Shown piece by piece: positions 12,561-24,370 of a stretch of 64,000 bases of DNA. The position numbers and the translations under genes were made by a program. The stretch spans positions 71,632,249 to 71,696,248 of the forward strand of contig JALMQS010000099.1 of NCBI GenBank assembly GCA_024734495.1, read 5' to 3'. The notes beneath the pieces are model-generated. The model did not search any database and was not told the origin of the DNA. It was given only the letters and a program-made list of their open reading frames with translations. Positions within the stretch are counted from its first letter, which is position 1; each line of letters begins with the position of its first letter. Origin of the DNA: Forficula auricularia. Lineage: Eukaryota; Arthropoda; Insecta; Dermaptera; Forficulidae.

Positions 12561-13390
12561 CAAACAAACGTATCAATGGATTTTTGGTCACTTTTTAGCC
12601 TCTATGGACCACAATTATGTTGTAAATTCGGTTTCAAACAATTATGGGCATTGATTCCTTCCACCAAGAAGTCACAAAGTGAAATTAAGTTTTTTCACCT
12701 TGGAGATAAGCTCTCAAAGTGTCAGGACCCCGGCAGGCGATCGCAATACTTCACATTACCATATATCCTATATCATTAGATGATATAGAATAGGTATAGT
12801 AATGTGAAAGTAAAAAATAATCATTTTTCAGCAATGGAAACGGATTTTCAAAAATTGGAGGTGGTTTTTGCATAATTTATTTATTTTATTTCAATAAGGT
12901 GTTCTCTTATAAATTTTTCTAAGATTTGAATAAAAATAATATTAAAAATTTCACTTGCAATTTTTCTCTCATCTCTTTCATTTCCAGCACATTTGCCTTT
13001 CGTAATATTATTATATAATAATTCCGTAACGGTCTGCCGCCATTTTTTACTCGCATTTTCTTTCATTTAGAAATAGTTATGTGAAAAACGTGACAAGCAT
13101 GTCATTTCACCCCCCACCCTTTTTCCAAAAAAAAACGCGCGTTTAAAATTCATTCTAATGAGATTTTATCTGCTCCGGTTGAAGTTTCATGCGCATAAAG
13201 ATTTCTGACATTGATAAATCACCAGCGAATTGATAGAAATTCTATTGAAAAAAAAATCGAATATTATTTTTTTAATCATATCATTTCGATTTTATTTATA
13301 TATGTATAATATATTATAAGTTAAGCGATAATATTGAATTTTGTTGAAATGAAAATGAAAAATGGATTAAAAACAGATCATGATAAGCTG
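12561..13390. other. AT-rich DNA, nothing recognised
   Basis: Contains a small hairpin at 12762-12810 (TACCATATATCCTATATC paired with GATATAGAATAGG). No gene seen. Confidence 0.35.
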
Positions 13391-13394
13391 GCTT

Positions 13395-13470
13395 GCCTGA
13401 AAGTATAACGCTCGAGCTTTCTTTCAAATCTGGGGACATGGGTTCAAACCCCATGAACTGTTTTAGTTTA
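13395..13470 (+). repeat. tRNA-like fragment (probable SINE head)
   Basis: Has an A-box-like TGGCTTGCCTGAAAG about 45 bases before a good B box and T arm, GGGTTCAAACCCC. I cannot fold a complete cloverleaf: the acceptor arms do not pair. It looks like a tRNA-derived SINE head rather than a working tRNA. The hairpin element at 13502 begins just after it. Confidence 0.45.
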
Positions 13471-13501
13471 ATCTGAAATAATCTGACTCTTTCACTTAAA
13501 C

Positions 13502-13814
13502 CTTAGACCATAAAATATATAGACACGCCCTGGTGTCGATTTGGTGAGGTCAACATCAACTAGAGAATGTGACGTCATCTGTAGGTAGGAACACCGAGAA
13601 ATAGCATGGCCACTATAGCAATTATTATACATTGAGATAAATTTATCGTAGTTTAGATTATTTATTTTGGATTCCATTAATCGCAAATTAATATTATATT
13701 AATATTACCAAAATATTTATGCGAGAACGTGACGTCATCTGTAGGCGATGTTGGCCTCACTTCACTCTGTGTGGAGAGTAGCAGAGGGCGTGTCTATATA
13801 TTTCATGGTCTAAG
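13502..13814 (+). mobile_element. Non-autonomous TIR element with perfect 8-bp TSD
   Basis: A 313-bp element. It starts CTTAGACCATAAAATATATA and the complement of its end is CTTAGACCATGAAATATATA; the 30-bp inverted ends differ at one base. The perfect duplication ACTTAAAC flanks it at 13494-13501 and 13815-13822. Inside, GTGACGTCATCTGTAGG occurs twice. The duplication size fits hAT, P or Merlin, but the TIR does not begin with the usual hAT CAG, so I leave it unassigned. Confidence 0.85.
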
Positions 13815-14084
13815 ACTTAAACATATAAACCTTCTTATTCAAACGGCATACTCGATTCCGATTACTATGTAAAGTATCCACTCCATTGTAATTTTCTTAG
13901 GGAATTTTTTGTGGGTGGTTTCCCGTTAAAATATATAAACCAAATTACCACAAATATGCAGGCTAAGCATACACAGCATACCTTATATCTTCTAAAATAC
14001 TTTGGATATCAAATTTGTTTTTATTTGTCGTTGATAAGGAGACAATGAGGTAATTTGTGGAATTTTTTAAATCTTAAGTTAAAC

Positions 14085-14253
14085 CGAGGGGTGAGCCGCA
14101 ACCTAATATCATGTACACCTACCTACTTCCACTTTCATTTCCAAGTAGAAGACAATAGATGAAGGGGCATTATCTAATGAATTCCAAAATACTATAATTC
14201 CACATAATTCCAAAGACGGTCTATACCTAATTCCAATCGCGGTTCACCCCTCG
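14085..14253 (+). mobile_element. MITE, CGAGGGGTGAACCGCG family (copy 3)
   Basis: Starts CGAGGGGTGAGCCGCAACC and ends TCGCGGTTCACCCCTCG. Its flanks (AGTTAAAC, AACTAAGT) do not form a clear duplication. Positions 14102-14305 recur almost unchanged at 15360-15562, flanking sequence included, so the MITE was copied as part of a larger unit. Confidence 0.75.
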
Positions 14254-14544
14254 AACTAAGTCATTTCTAAACGCCTCCAGGTATAAAAATCAGCTAAAAA
14301 TTGCCAATCTAATCTCAGATACGGGTTTAATTGAAGTTCGGCTTTCGCGCTGGGCTCATTCGTTTCCCATATATCCCTCCGCCATGCTACACAAATTCGA
14401 AAATAAATGAGCCTCCCCCAACAAACGTGCCAACGAATTGTTCTCGGCTAACACTCGGATGCTAAAAAATAATAATATTATTTTACCGTGTTCAGTACAC
14501 GCTCCGTGAATTTCACTTAATCCGCGTTAATATAAAAAAACTAG

Positions 14545-14875
14545 TCTATATAATAAAAATGAATTTCTGTTTCTTCGTAAGCGCAGATCTCTCAAATGCC
14601 TGGACCGATTTGGCTATTTTTTTTTAATGTTCGTAATAGTCCAATTCGGGTTAATACGTAAAAAAAAATTCGAAAAATTCCCCATAAAATTGGAAAATTC
14701 AGGAAAAACTAAAAAAAATTCAGGTTAGCCAACATAGCTTGCCAAACAATAAAAGAACTAAACTAGCAAACTAAACAAGTGTTGGCAGCCCTGTATGTAA
14801 GATTTTTGAGTGTCTTTCATTCTTAATAGTTCTAACCACATTATCGTTGAAGAAGAATTTAATTCTTTTATTTTT
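14545..14875 (+). mobile_element. Helitron 5'-end fragment
   Basis: Begins TCTATATAATAAAAATGAAT and continues through GCGCAGATCTCTCAAATGCC, CAACATAGCTTGCCAAACAA and AACCACATTATCGTTGAAG. It matches, in inverted orientation, the 5' part of the complete-ended Helitron at 25710-27082. The 3' part is missing. Confidence 0.6.
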
Positions 14876-14974
14876 ACAAAAGTAAGTGCATTCTTATTGT
14901 ATAGATTATTTTATTTTATTTAATTTTCTCAAATTCTAAATATTTATTTTTTCCAAACTGATAAATACAATATG

Positions 14975-15100
14975 ATATTTTAGGTTAAAAATAAAATAAA
15001 ATGAGAGAGTCTTCTGTTTTTTAAATAAAATAATTTTTAATTATTTCTAGAGACTATAGTTTCGAAGGCATTGCCTTCATCATCAGTCTATCACAAATAT
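14975..15100 (-). repeat. Single arm of palindromic unit with hammerhead-like core
   Basis: Matches one arm of the palindrome at 62563-63008: a GGTTAAAAATAAAATAAAAT end, GAGAGAGTCTTCTG, then the ribozyme-like core. On the minus strand the core (15047-15092) reads CTGATGA, one extra T, a GAAGGC/GCCTTC hairpin, GAAAC, TATA, GTC, TCTA. TCTA pairs with TAGA just before the core as stem I. Confidence 0.6.
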
Positions 15101-15357
15101 TTCAATACAATATATAATATATAATTATATACAATATGATAATTATGAATGAATGTATTTTCAAGTCTTCTTATCAATAATAATACCTACATATAATAGA
15201 ACTTTTTTTATTTTCCCCTTAATGATAACAAGTGGATTTTTAATACATTTTAAATATTTGTTTCATCTTATTTGTTATGAGTGTATTGAAGTTTAATAGA
15301 ATCTTAAATTATATCTATTTAAGACTTTATAATAAAACAATTATATTTATTCTCTGT

Positions 15358-15513
15358 AACTAATATCATGTACACCTACCTACTTCCACTTTCATTTCCA
15401 AGTAGAAGACAATAGATGAAGGGGCATTATCTAATGAATTCCAAAATACTATAATTCCACATAATTCCAAAGACGGTCTATACCTAATTCCAATCGCGGT
15501 TCACCCCTCGAAT
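15358..15513 (+). mobile_element. MITE, CGAGGGGTGAACCGCG family (copy 4, 5'-truncated)
   Basis: Lacks the first ~17 bases of the left end and keeps the right end TCGCGGTTCACCCCTCG. Internal sequence and the following ~50 bases (CATTTCTAAACGCCTCC) match 14102-14305. It is a second copy of that segment about 1.26 kb downstream. Confidence 0.7.
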
Positions 15514-15562
15514 TAAGTCATTTCTAAACGCCTCCGGGTATAAAAATCAGCTAAAAATTGCC

Positions 15563-17311
15563 ACTTCTGGACACTTCTACAGTATTATTTTAAAGTGAAT
15601 TCAATTTTAAAAAAAATATAATCTTACTTTACCTAATTCGATTTTTAAAAATATATTTCACATTTCAAAATAAAAAAAATTTACTCCATGAAAAATTCAA
15701 CATTTTCTAAAATAATTATGGTATTAGAATTTTAATAAGAATTTTGATTTTGGAAAAAATGATCTATCTTGCGCGACGACGCCAACGTGAGTTTTTTAAT
15801 ATTAAAACCCATTAATAATTCATGACAAATAAAATTTATTAAAAAAGCTATCTATCTATACTTGATATAATCGGCTACTGCGATGACGCCGACATAATTT
15901 TTTTAATTTTAAAACCCATTAATAGTTAATGACAAATAAAATTTATTAAAATTAAGAAACTTTAATTATTATTTTAAAACGCACTACGGAGACCACCGGA
16001 GGCTGGTTTCGCAGCTGGTACAAATACTTGTATTTTGTAGTTCGAATTATTAAAAAGCTATTTTGATTTTCATGTTTTTGTTAGCAAAGAAAGTATAGAA
16101 CTTGATTTATGAGAATTTTGTATGCGCCGTTGATTTTGATATTTTTGTTAGCAAAGAAAGTATAGAACTTGATTTAGGAGAAATTTGTGTGCGCCTGTAT
16201 TTAGGCAACCTATTAGGCTTGGAAGAATGAAAGCTGCGTAAAAGCTAGGCGAGTCCAGTAGTTGATTGAAATGACCCGAGCGAACTTTTAGGCAAGAAAG
16301 TCATCATATAATATAGAGAAATCCGATCTTCAGGTAAAAAAATGTAAAATCATTTAAAAAATATAATTAATTAAGTTTTTTATCATTTTCTATAGTAAAA
16401 ATTAACCAACAAATAGAACAAGTGCGTTTTTGATGAGCATTTAACAAATATTTTATTTTTTCAATAAAATTTAATTTATGAGAATAAACGCCAGGGATTC
16501 AGAACTGAAAAAAAATGTTATTGCAAAAGCTGTCATTAACTAATCCTTATATAAAAAAAAATGATTTTAAAAATAATTAATCCTCCGAAACTACAAACAC
16601 CGTATCAAGTCTTGAAAAATTTTCACTTATTTTTTCATTTGCAATTTTTAAAATAGATTTTAAATCGTATTTTTAGAGAGTGTAATGTTTAACCGAGTTG
16701 AAAGATTTTAATAATTTATTTTTTATAAGATTTCTTATACAAGAACGGCGTTATCAAATATTTATTTAGTTAAGCTTGGATTTTTAGGCACAAAAAGTAA
16801 TTTTAGGAAGCTATAATAAGCATTTTTATTTTTAAAGGCATATTTAAATACAGAGAAAAAGGTTAACAAATATTGTATGGTCTTGTTATTTAGGTAAACA
16901 TTTTGTGAAAATTTTAAATATAGTAATTACTTACATTGAAAATTAATTATGATCTAATAATTAATTCTAATTAGAACAATATTAATCTATCTATCTATCT
17001 ATCTGTATATAAATCTATCGTATATATTATACCAAGGCTGGCTTCGCAGCTGGTTACATAAAACTTGTATATTTCAAGTCTGTATTTTATTTATTTTGCA
17101 AGCTGAAATGAGTGCTCTAGCGAACATACAGACAGATGGACATTGCATTGACACTAAAATGATTCCGCTATAGATTTGTCCGGAAACTTAAAATCTTAAT
17201 GATTAAATCAGATTAAAAATGAATATATATGTTGTAAAAAAATATAAGTTCAATTTTCTTATTAGATTTTTTGTTAATATCTCTTGAATATCATATAACT
17301 AAGTGAATTAT
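15563..17311. other. AT-rich DNA with duplicated short segments
   Basis: Contains near-duplicates at 15790-15840 / 15885-15935 (TTTTAATATTAAAACCCATT) and 16060-16120 / 16133-16185 (TTTTTGTTAGCAAAGAAAG), a GGCTGG(T/C)TTCGCAGCTGGT motif at 16000 and 17035, and a CTAT microsatellite at 16985-17003. No gene. Confidence 0.45.
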
Positions 17312-17778
17312 AAATAAAGTTGTTGTAGGGAAATATGGACAATAGCTTATGCAATTAATTTTTATTTTTTGCCAACGTTTCGTCAACTTTTTTTACTTCC
17401 TCAGGGCTCTAAAAAATAAAAGGCCTCAATTAATACATATTATAATTTCAAATCAAAAACAAACTTTGATCTCAAAACCACTTCAATACATACAAAAAAC
17501 AAATCAATACACACAAAAAACTCATTTTACATACCAAATAAATTAAGTTCCTTACAATTTGTCACTTTATCAATATTCCTTCTTAGCAAACATATCAGGC
17601 CAGTCATAAAACAGATTTAAAATATTTTCTTTTTTAAATCTTAAAATATCTTTCTTTGTTCTTTTTCTATATATGCATTTATATTATTTTATTTTTTCTC
17701 AAAACGAAAAAACGTTGGCAAAAAATGAAAATTATTTGCATAAGCTATTGTCCTTATTTCCCTACAACAACTTTATTA
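17312..17778. repeat. Palindromic element with hammerhead-like core (GAAACGTT family)
   Basis: Inverted arms of ~80 bp (ATAAAGTTGTTGTAGGGAAA at the left, its complement at the right) enclose ~300 bp of unique sequence. On the minus strand the left arm (17372-17406) reads CTGAGGA, a weak stem ending GTTGAC, GAAAC, GTT, which departs from the hammerhead consensus at one base. The right arm keeps only AAAACGTTGGCAAAA. Confidence 0.6.
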
Positions 17779-19573
17779 ATTTAATCGATGGACATAAATA
17801 ATAAAAATAAGTGAATTATGTTTTTTTTATACTTTCCTGGACAAATAGTATACTGGGAATCCATTCTAATGTCGCTGCAGTCTAACATCAACTTATTAGA
17901 GTGGGTTTTTGAAATTTCACAGTCGATATTATACTAGACGACTACTCTATCTATTAATTAACAAGCTTTTCGTGCGTGTCTTCGTCACACCCTCGAAGCT
18001 CGGCCATCCGGGCTGCTTCCCTGGCGGGCAGCGTCTCGGTCCAAAATTTTTATTCCTCTTAAAAAATCACACTCCAAATGTATACCTGTAAACTCCCGAA
18101 AATACATAGTCTCTTAAAAGTTTCGCCTCATTTTCGTCCTGACACAGATACAGAAATGAGGCTCTAGATATGAATCTGGAAGTATTTTTTTTCTATAATA
18201 TACAGCATTGTGATATTTTTTGTCTGGAAATAGATTTATTTAAATAAGTGGGATCGTGTGAGGAGGATAATTATATTATATCATTTTTTTTTAATTTGGG
18301 ATCGATAATCGATATAAGGCTCCAAATATTTTAAAGAGATCGGGTGTTGTTTGTATGATAGGCTGCTGCATTCAGTATTGCCATGAGAAACTCATATGGG
18401 CATGCGTGTCTTAAGTCGTTTAATTTTGTAAAAATCAAAAAATAAGAATAACAAAATTTAGATTTTTAAAAAATTATAAAAAAGTGGCAAATTATTAAAA
18501 AATAAACAAATAATATATAAAATATAAATCAAATAAGATGTGATTAATTTCTTCTGTGTGCAAAGAAAAGCGAATTGAATATTTAATTTTTGAGTGGTGA
18601 GGGTGGGGGGAGGAATAATTATCAATATATTTAATGTTTCTTAATTTAAAATCAATTGGAGTCTTTCATTTCAAAATTCGAGTTTCAATTATAATTATAT
18701 TTCAAATTTGCCGCAAAGACGACATCAGCTCTCCCTGTCGGCAGCATTACGTGAGCGTTGCTGCAAATTAATCTGGACTATTATATATATAATGAATATA
18801 TAACATCTCAGATTACAAATACATTTGGTGATCCATATCATTGTTTTTGATATAAAAATCGCCATGCGGGCTAATCGCGAAATGATGCTACATCATAGCT
18901 AAATGGATTACATATTTTTCATTCTCTCTTGGTCCAGACTTAAGACTCAGCAGACTCCAATAGCCTCAACCAGCAGTGGTCGCGCGCTATATATCTTGCT
19001 TAAAAAGCGCGATCAAAAACAATTCCCTTTAATATGTTAATTATTCTTTGATATATTAATGAGAAAATTATAAATTTATTTGACTACTCTATCTATCTCA
19101 GTTATATACCTCTAAATATAATATAATACTTATCTTATTTAATTGACAAGAAATAATTTTAAGGGACTTTGGTGAATTTAAAATGAAAATTTGCAACATA
19201 TTATATTGTTAATTATTCTATATAAATTTAATTAAGGGTTCAAGTTTATGATGATTTTGATAGTTTTTCATTGTTTAAACGGAACAATGTGGGTAATCAT
19301 GGAATTGATTGAAGTTTTCTACATTAATTACTGCGGATTATCTGTTTTTAGTCGTAATGGTTTTGGGCTTATCAATGAACAGTTGATTAGGACTCCGGAA
19401 ATTCGATCGTCACATATTCATTCTCTTCTTTTGGACATTATAGTGGGAGGGATAAATAATTAGAGCTATAGGGTGTTCCAATGAAAACTTATATAACTAT
19501 TTATTGTGTTTTATCTTCTGCCGATAAATACTCTGGACGCTCCCTAGTGGGTTTTAAAATAATAACTTAAATC
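17779..19573. other. AT-rich DNA, nothing recognised apart from repeat fragments
   Basis: A GC-richer patch at 17980-18040 (CGGCCATCCGGGCTG and GGCGGGCAGCGTCTC) resembles the GAGACGCTGCCCGCCAGGG patch at 37330 and is probably transposon-derived. A reading frame at 19248-19463 has no recognisable family. Confidence 0.4.
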
Positions 19574-19750
19574 AGTTTACAACATCGTAGGAAATTGGAT
19601 AAATTGTTTTGTCACTTTATTTGTGACTTCTTCAACGACATATTTTTCAACGCTGAAGAAGTCACAAATAAAGTGACGAAACTTACATCTTATTTAATAT
19701 AAAACTCTGTGATTAATTTACTTATCCAATTTCCTACGATCTTGTAAACT
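19574..19750. repeat. Palindrome with hammerhead-like core
   Basis: Ends AGTTTACAA and TTGTAAACT; arms contain CGTAGGAAATTGGATAA and its complement. The right arm on the + strand (19653-19682) reads CTGAAGA, a GTCAC/GTGAC hairpin, GAAAC, but is followed by TTA rather than GTC/GTT. The left arm has TTGAAGA and CAAAAC in the corresponding places, so both look decayed. Confidence 0.6.
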
Positions 19751-20394
19751 AATTAAATTATGGATACCATTAATCAAATAATAATTTAAATTTACGAATT
19801 TTAACAAATTTTATTTGTCGTAAACTATTAGTAGGTTTGAAAATTTAATTATTTAATTGTATTAGAAAACAGGATCCTTTATCAAATTCCAAGTTATTAT
19901 GGATAATTTTTTATATGACGGAAATGTATTAGCCTTTCGAGAATTGAACACTAGTGCTACCATATATAGGTTAGATTTTTGATTTCACGTAAAATATATA
20001 CCTACATATACATATGATTTAAAAATCTCAAGATTGTATATTATATTATTTACTTTACGAGCTATTGATCTAATAGACATTATAGCGACACTATAATTGT
20101 GTTCCGTTTTAGTTTTATACATGGCCGTAAACATAAATATTATTTGATATCTACTAAATATTCTCTAAGAGTTAATGAAAATACTAGGTAGGTTTCACAT
20201 AAATAATACTATATTAAACCTACCCAAGTATTTAAATTAACTCTTATTGAAAATTTTTCGCCTAGAAGCAACGCCAAGTTCCTTTAAAACTATTAAAAAT
20301 TCAACAATTATAGTAACTTTATTTATTAAAAATTCTATTTATTAGTACTTTTTAAAATAAACCACATGCACGGGTTAATATATTTATTTTATGA

Positions 20395-20798
20395 AAATAC
20401 TAACAAATACAAATACACGACGTTTCGATCACTCGTTTTCAAGTACCTATGACTTACAATAGGCAGTGGCGTAGCGTAGGGGAGCAAAGGGGATGCCCGG
20501 CCCTGCGGGATTTTGCTAGGGGCGGAAAAATCCCTAACTTTGAAATTTGTTTTCTATAGTTTGTAAGAAAAAAAATTTATTTGCAACTTAATATTTTCCT
20601 CGATCTAGAAAATGTATCTTTATAATATTATCATATTTAGTAGCGGGGGAGGGGTGGAAAATTTGACATCTGCCCGGGCAGCAGAAACCTACGCAACGCC
20701 ACTATAGCCATTGCTCTAGTTACTCATAGGTACTTGAAAACGAGTGATCAAAACGTCGTATATTTTTGTTTGTGTATATTTGTTAGTATTTTAATAAA
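20395..20798. repeat. Palindromic pair with GAAACGTC core, split by a hAT-like MITE
   Basis: Left arm AATACTAACAAATACAAATA ... CGACGTTTCGATCACTCG and right arm CGAGTGATCAAAACGTCG ... ATATTTGTTAGTATT are inverted copies. The ribozyme-like region reads CTTGAAAACGAGTGATCGAAAC then GTC, a degenerate version of CTGANGA-stem-GAAACGTC. The right arm runs into the N gap. A CAGTGGCG-ended element lies between the arms. Confidence 0.55.
20464..20704 (+). mobile_element. hAT-like MITE
   Basis: Starts CAGTGGCGTAGCGTAGG and ends CCTACGCAACGCCACTA. CAGTGGCGTA is a very common hAT terminus. No clear 8-bp duplication is seen because the flanks are themselves the inverted arms of the surrounding palindrome. 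Confidence 0.65.
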
Positions 20799-21746
20799 NN
20801 NNNNNNNNNNNNNNNNNNNNNNNNNNNNNNNNNNNNNNNNNNNNNNNNNNNNNNNNNNNNNNNNNNNNNNNNNNNNNNNNNNNNNNNNNNNNNNNNNNNN
20901 NNNNNNNNNNNNNNNNNNNNNNNNNNNNNNNNNNNNNNNNNNNNNNNNNNNNNNNNNNNNNNNNNNNNNNNNNNNNNNNNNNNNNNNNNNNNNNNNNNNN
21001 NNNNNNNNNNNNNNNNNNNNNNNNNNNNNNNNNNNNNNNNNNNNNNNNNNNNNNNNNNNNNNNNNNNNNNNNNNNNNNNNNNNNNNNNNNNNNNNNNNNN
21101 NNNNNNNNNNNNNNNNNNNNNNNNNNNNNNNNNNNNNNNNNNNNNNNNNNNNNNNNNNNNNNNNNNNNNNNNNNNNNNNNNNNNNNNNNNNNNNNNNNNN
21201 NNNNNNNNNNNNNNNNNNNNNNNNNNNNNNNNNNNNNNNNNNNNNNNNNNNNNNNNNNNNNNNNNNNNNNNNNNNNNNNNNNNNNNNNNNNNNNNNNNNN
21301 NNNNNNNNNNNNNNNNNNNNNNNNNNNNNNNNNNNNNNNNNNNNNNNNNNNNNNNNNNNNNNNNNNNNNNNNNNNNNNNNNNNNNNNNNNNNNNNNNNNN
21401 NNNNNNNNNNNNNNNNNNNNNNNNNNNNNNNNNNNNNNNNNNNNNNNNNNNNNNNNNNNNNNNNNNNNNNNNNNNNNNNNNNNNNNNNNNNNNNNNNNNN
21501 NNNNNNNNNNNNNNNNNNNNNNNNNNNNNNNNNNNNNNNNNNNNNNNNNNNNNNNNNNNNNNNNNNNNNNNNNNNNNNNNNNNNNNNNNNNNNNNNNNNN
21601 NNNNNNNNNNNNNNNNNNNNNNNNNNNNNNNNNNNNNNNNNNNNNNNNNNNNNNNNNNNNNNNNNNNNNNNNNNNNNNNNNNNNNNNNNNNNNNNNNNNN
21701 NNNNNNNNNNNNNNNNNNNNNNNNNNNNNNNNNNNNNNNNNNNNNN
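20799..21746. other. Assembly gap (N run)
   Basis: Unresolved bases, about 950. A reading frame that continues for 67 codons after the gap (to 21951) has no recognisable family and ends in a lysine/glutamine-rich tail. Confidence 0.99.
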
Positions 21747-22834
21747 CTATCAAGGTCGATCGATTCACCTGAATTCTCAGTCACTTGGCCTATTAATATC
21801 AGTAGAAGCATCAGATCCAGACACGGTGATTCACGAAGAATGCGTCACTTTCTCTTTTGTTTTCTTCGTGGAATACAAAGCTCACAAAAAAGTAAAATGG
21901 ACCGCTGACTCATTTGTAGAAAACCAAATACAATTGAAACAAAACAAATGACCAGATTACTTGCGCATATATAATTCTAGTGGAATTTATACCAATTAAA
22001 AAAATTGAAAGTAGAAGATAATAAAAAACATATCGCTGAGTACTTTACATTCCACTATTAAACGCGCTACAACGTTTCTATCCATGGGTACATAATTATA
22101 TTTAGAATGATTAAGGAATCACCTAAAGTGACAGTCTGAGATCCTGACATCGTTAATCAAAAATATGACATGCTGACAAAAATAGGCCATCTTGTGAAGA
22201 TGGACAAAAAAACTTTTAAACAAGACCTCTAGAATAATAAAGAGCAGAATTAAAAAGTATTTACCTAAAAAATTCTCTAAGATAAAAATAGAACAGATAT
22301 TAAGCGACTCAATAGGTTTATGATTTTCAGATTTGATCCACTTTGGGTTTTGGTAATTTATTATTAGACCTATTGCTCAATGATTTCGCGAGGCATCGGC
22401 TGTTTTCAACATCAATATTTCATCTCTAGGTTTCTTTTTTTTTTAAGTGAAAACTTCTTTACGCGTGCTGAGCGATTTTGGTAGGGGAAAATCTTATGGG
22501 TTCTCGTCACCGACATACTAATGTTAACCGGAGAAGCTAGATCTCAAGTGCCCGTGAGCATACGCATTTTTTTTTTATTAAATTGATTACTCAATGTATT
22601 TGAAATGTTGCCTGGTTGCTGTTTTTAATTTTGAGATTTCATTAGAATAGCTGGTAAGAAAATAATTTTTAAAAATATAAGAAAGATTAAGAGCATTGAA
22701 ATATAAAAACATTTAATAAAGGCCGGGGATAATAATTCAATAATAATAATAAATATAGTAAATTTAAAAGATTGACTTAATTCTTTTGAGGTCTTATTCC
22801 TTCCCCAGTTCAACTATATAACTATTCAAATATA
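21747..22834. other. AT-rich DNA, no gene recognised
   Basis: Apart from the unassigned open frame 21747-21950, I see no coding block or element end. Confidence 0.35.
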
Positions 22835-23783
22835 TTATTTTTATATAAAAAAAAAAAATAAAACCGACTTCAAAAAAATTAAATGAAACAAATAAAATTA
22901 TAATAACTTAAAAATCAAATAAAATGCACTAAAAGGTATAAAATAATTATCTTATTTAATTACAACTAAACGACGAAATATTATCATGAAATCACTTTTT
23001 GAAGTCGGTGCCAAACATATGCATATTTATGAATCGAACTCGACGGATCTTAATTAGTACGTTTGGCAGGTAAGCTATATAGTTTGTTTGGCACCGACTT
23101 CAAAAAGTGATTTCATGTTAATATTTCGTCGTTTAGTTGTAACTAAATAAGATAATTATTTTATACCTTTTAGTGTATTTTATTTGATTTTTAAGTTATT
23201 ATTATTTTATTTGTTGCATTTAATTTTTTTGAAGTCGGTTTTATTTTTTTTATAAAAATTATTTTTATTTTTCTCTTTTTAGTGATCTTATTAATAGTGA
23301 CTTAATATAATATCTTGCATGCATCTCGTAAGAGAAAGCGTCGGTCGAATGAATCAGAAAATGATAATAAAATTCAATTCATAAATATAGAAATTCTCTC
23401 GAAACGTTTGCGGGTTTTAAATGAATGTTTAAAAGATTATTTTATAAAAGATTTTATTTATTATAATTTCGATTATTTGGTCATAAGAATAGGAGATTTA
23501 CGTTATTTGGTCATTGATCATATCTTCAGAACTTGACCAAATTAATATGGTACCACCCCTAAGGTACCCTCTTTCAAAGAAGTTATGTCTGAATAAACAT
23601 ATCAAAAATGGTCCAATACCAATGAAAAAAACGGGACCAATCGGAAGCTAGACTGAACCCAATGCAAACAAAATCATTAAAATCGGTTCACAATTGGCGG
23701 AGATATGAGATAACATAGACACAAAAAAAAATCAGTCGGATTGAGAACCTCCTCCATATTGAAGTCGGTTAAAAAAGTAATAC
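22835..23783 (+). mobile_element. GAAGTCGGTT element (copy 1) with internal ~400-bp palindrome
   Basis: 22835-23268 is a near-perfect palindrome: AAAACCGACTTCAAAAAAAT at the left, the complement at the right, with GGTGCCAAAC inner ends. It continues through a spacer to GAAGTCGGTTAAAAAA near 23783. An inverted copy of the whole arrangement is at 51668-52383, and a diverged fragment at 23820-24060. The GAAGTCGGTT terminus resembles a repeat widespread in insects. Copy 1 has ~215 bp (about 23300-23516) absent from copy 2. Confidence 0.65.
23315..23536 (+). CDS. Unassigned 73-codon reading frame inside the GAAGTCGGTT element
   Basis: I do not recognise this frame. The predicted product starts with a basic cluster (SRKRKRRS) that resembles a nuclear localisation signal, then a charged stretch and an I/L/Y-rich C-terminus. 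It lies mostly within a segment that copy 2 of the same element (51668-52383) lacks, so it is either extra cargo in this copy or a deletion in the other. No promoter or splice signal was identified. It may be a chance frame. Confidence 0.2.
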   Translation: MHASRKRKRRSNESENDNKIQFINIEILSKRLRVLNECLKDYFIKDFIYYNFDYLVIRIGDLRYLVIDHIFRT

Positions 23784-23819
23784 AATTTGGTTTCTAAATA
23801 AATGAAAATAAATAATGTA

Positions 23820-24060
23820 TTATTAGCCAATTTTCAAAAATCCATTAAAAGAATTATGGGTGAACAATGAACATACATGACAAAAATGTCCAATACCAAT
23901 GAAAAAAACCCGGGACCAATCGGGTATGAGACTGAATCCAATGCAAAAAAATCATCCAAATCGGTCCACATGGTAAAGAGAAATAAATGAACAAACAAAA
24001 AAAACCAGACATTCCATTGAATTGATAACTTCCTCCTTTTCCAAAGTCGGTTCAAAAATT
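23820..24060 (+). repeat. Diverged copy of the GAAGTCGGTT element end
   Basis: Shares CCAATACCAATGAAAAAAAC, CGGGACCAATCGG, TGCAAA and AAGTCGGTT in the same order as 23600-23783. No TIR partner is visible. Confidence 0.6.
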
Positions 24061-24149
24061 AAAATCTCGTTGCATTTAAAAATAGAAATTACAAAAATCA
24101 TTATTTTTTAAGTAATGCGTATATTACAAGGGCACATCATCGGTATATA

Positions 24150-24370
24150 CATTTTTTTTATAAATTTTATTAAACCAATTATTTTACATGAATTTATGCA
24201 TACATTGTTTTTGAGCTTCGACTCCGGAGATTACTTCTCCACCATCGACTGTCCTTGATCTTCTTTTAGTCCTTGTTTTTAATAAGAGGAAAAACTAATT
24301 AAATAAAAAAATCTCTTTTCCGATAATTATTCCAATTCCATAATTCTATTCTTCCTCCAATCGTCTCCCG
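24150..24370 (-). repeat. Poly-A-type dispersed repeat (third copy)
   Basis: Minus-strand copy of the repeat found twice at 2583-3070 (GACTGTCCTTGATC, TTTTTAATAAGAGG, CTCTTTTCCGATAATTATT). Confidence 0.65.

Noticed and set aside
20734..21951. 405-codon frame spanning the 950-base N gap
   Set aside because: Over 300 codons are unknown. The left part is the arm of a palindrome, and the right 67 codons match no family I know.
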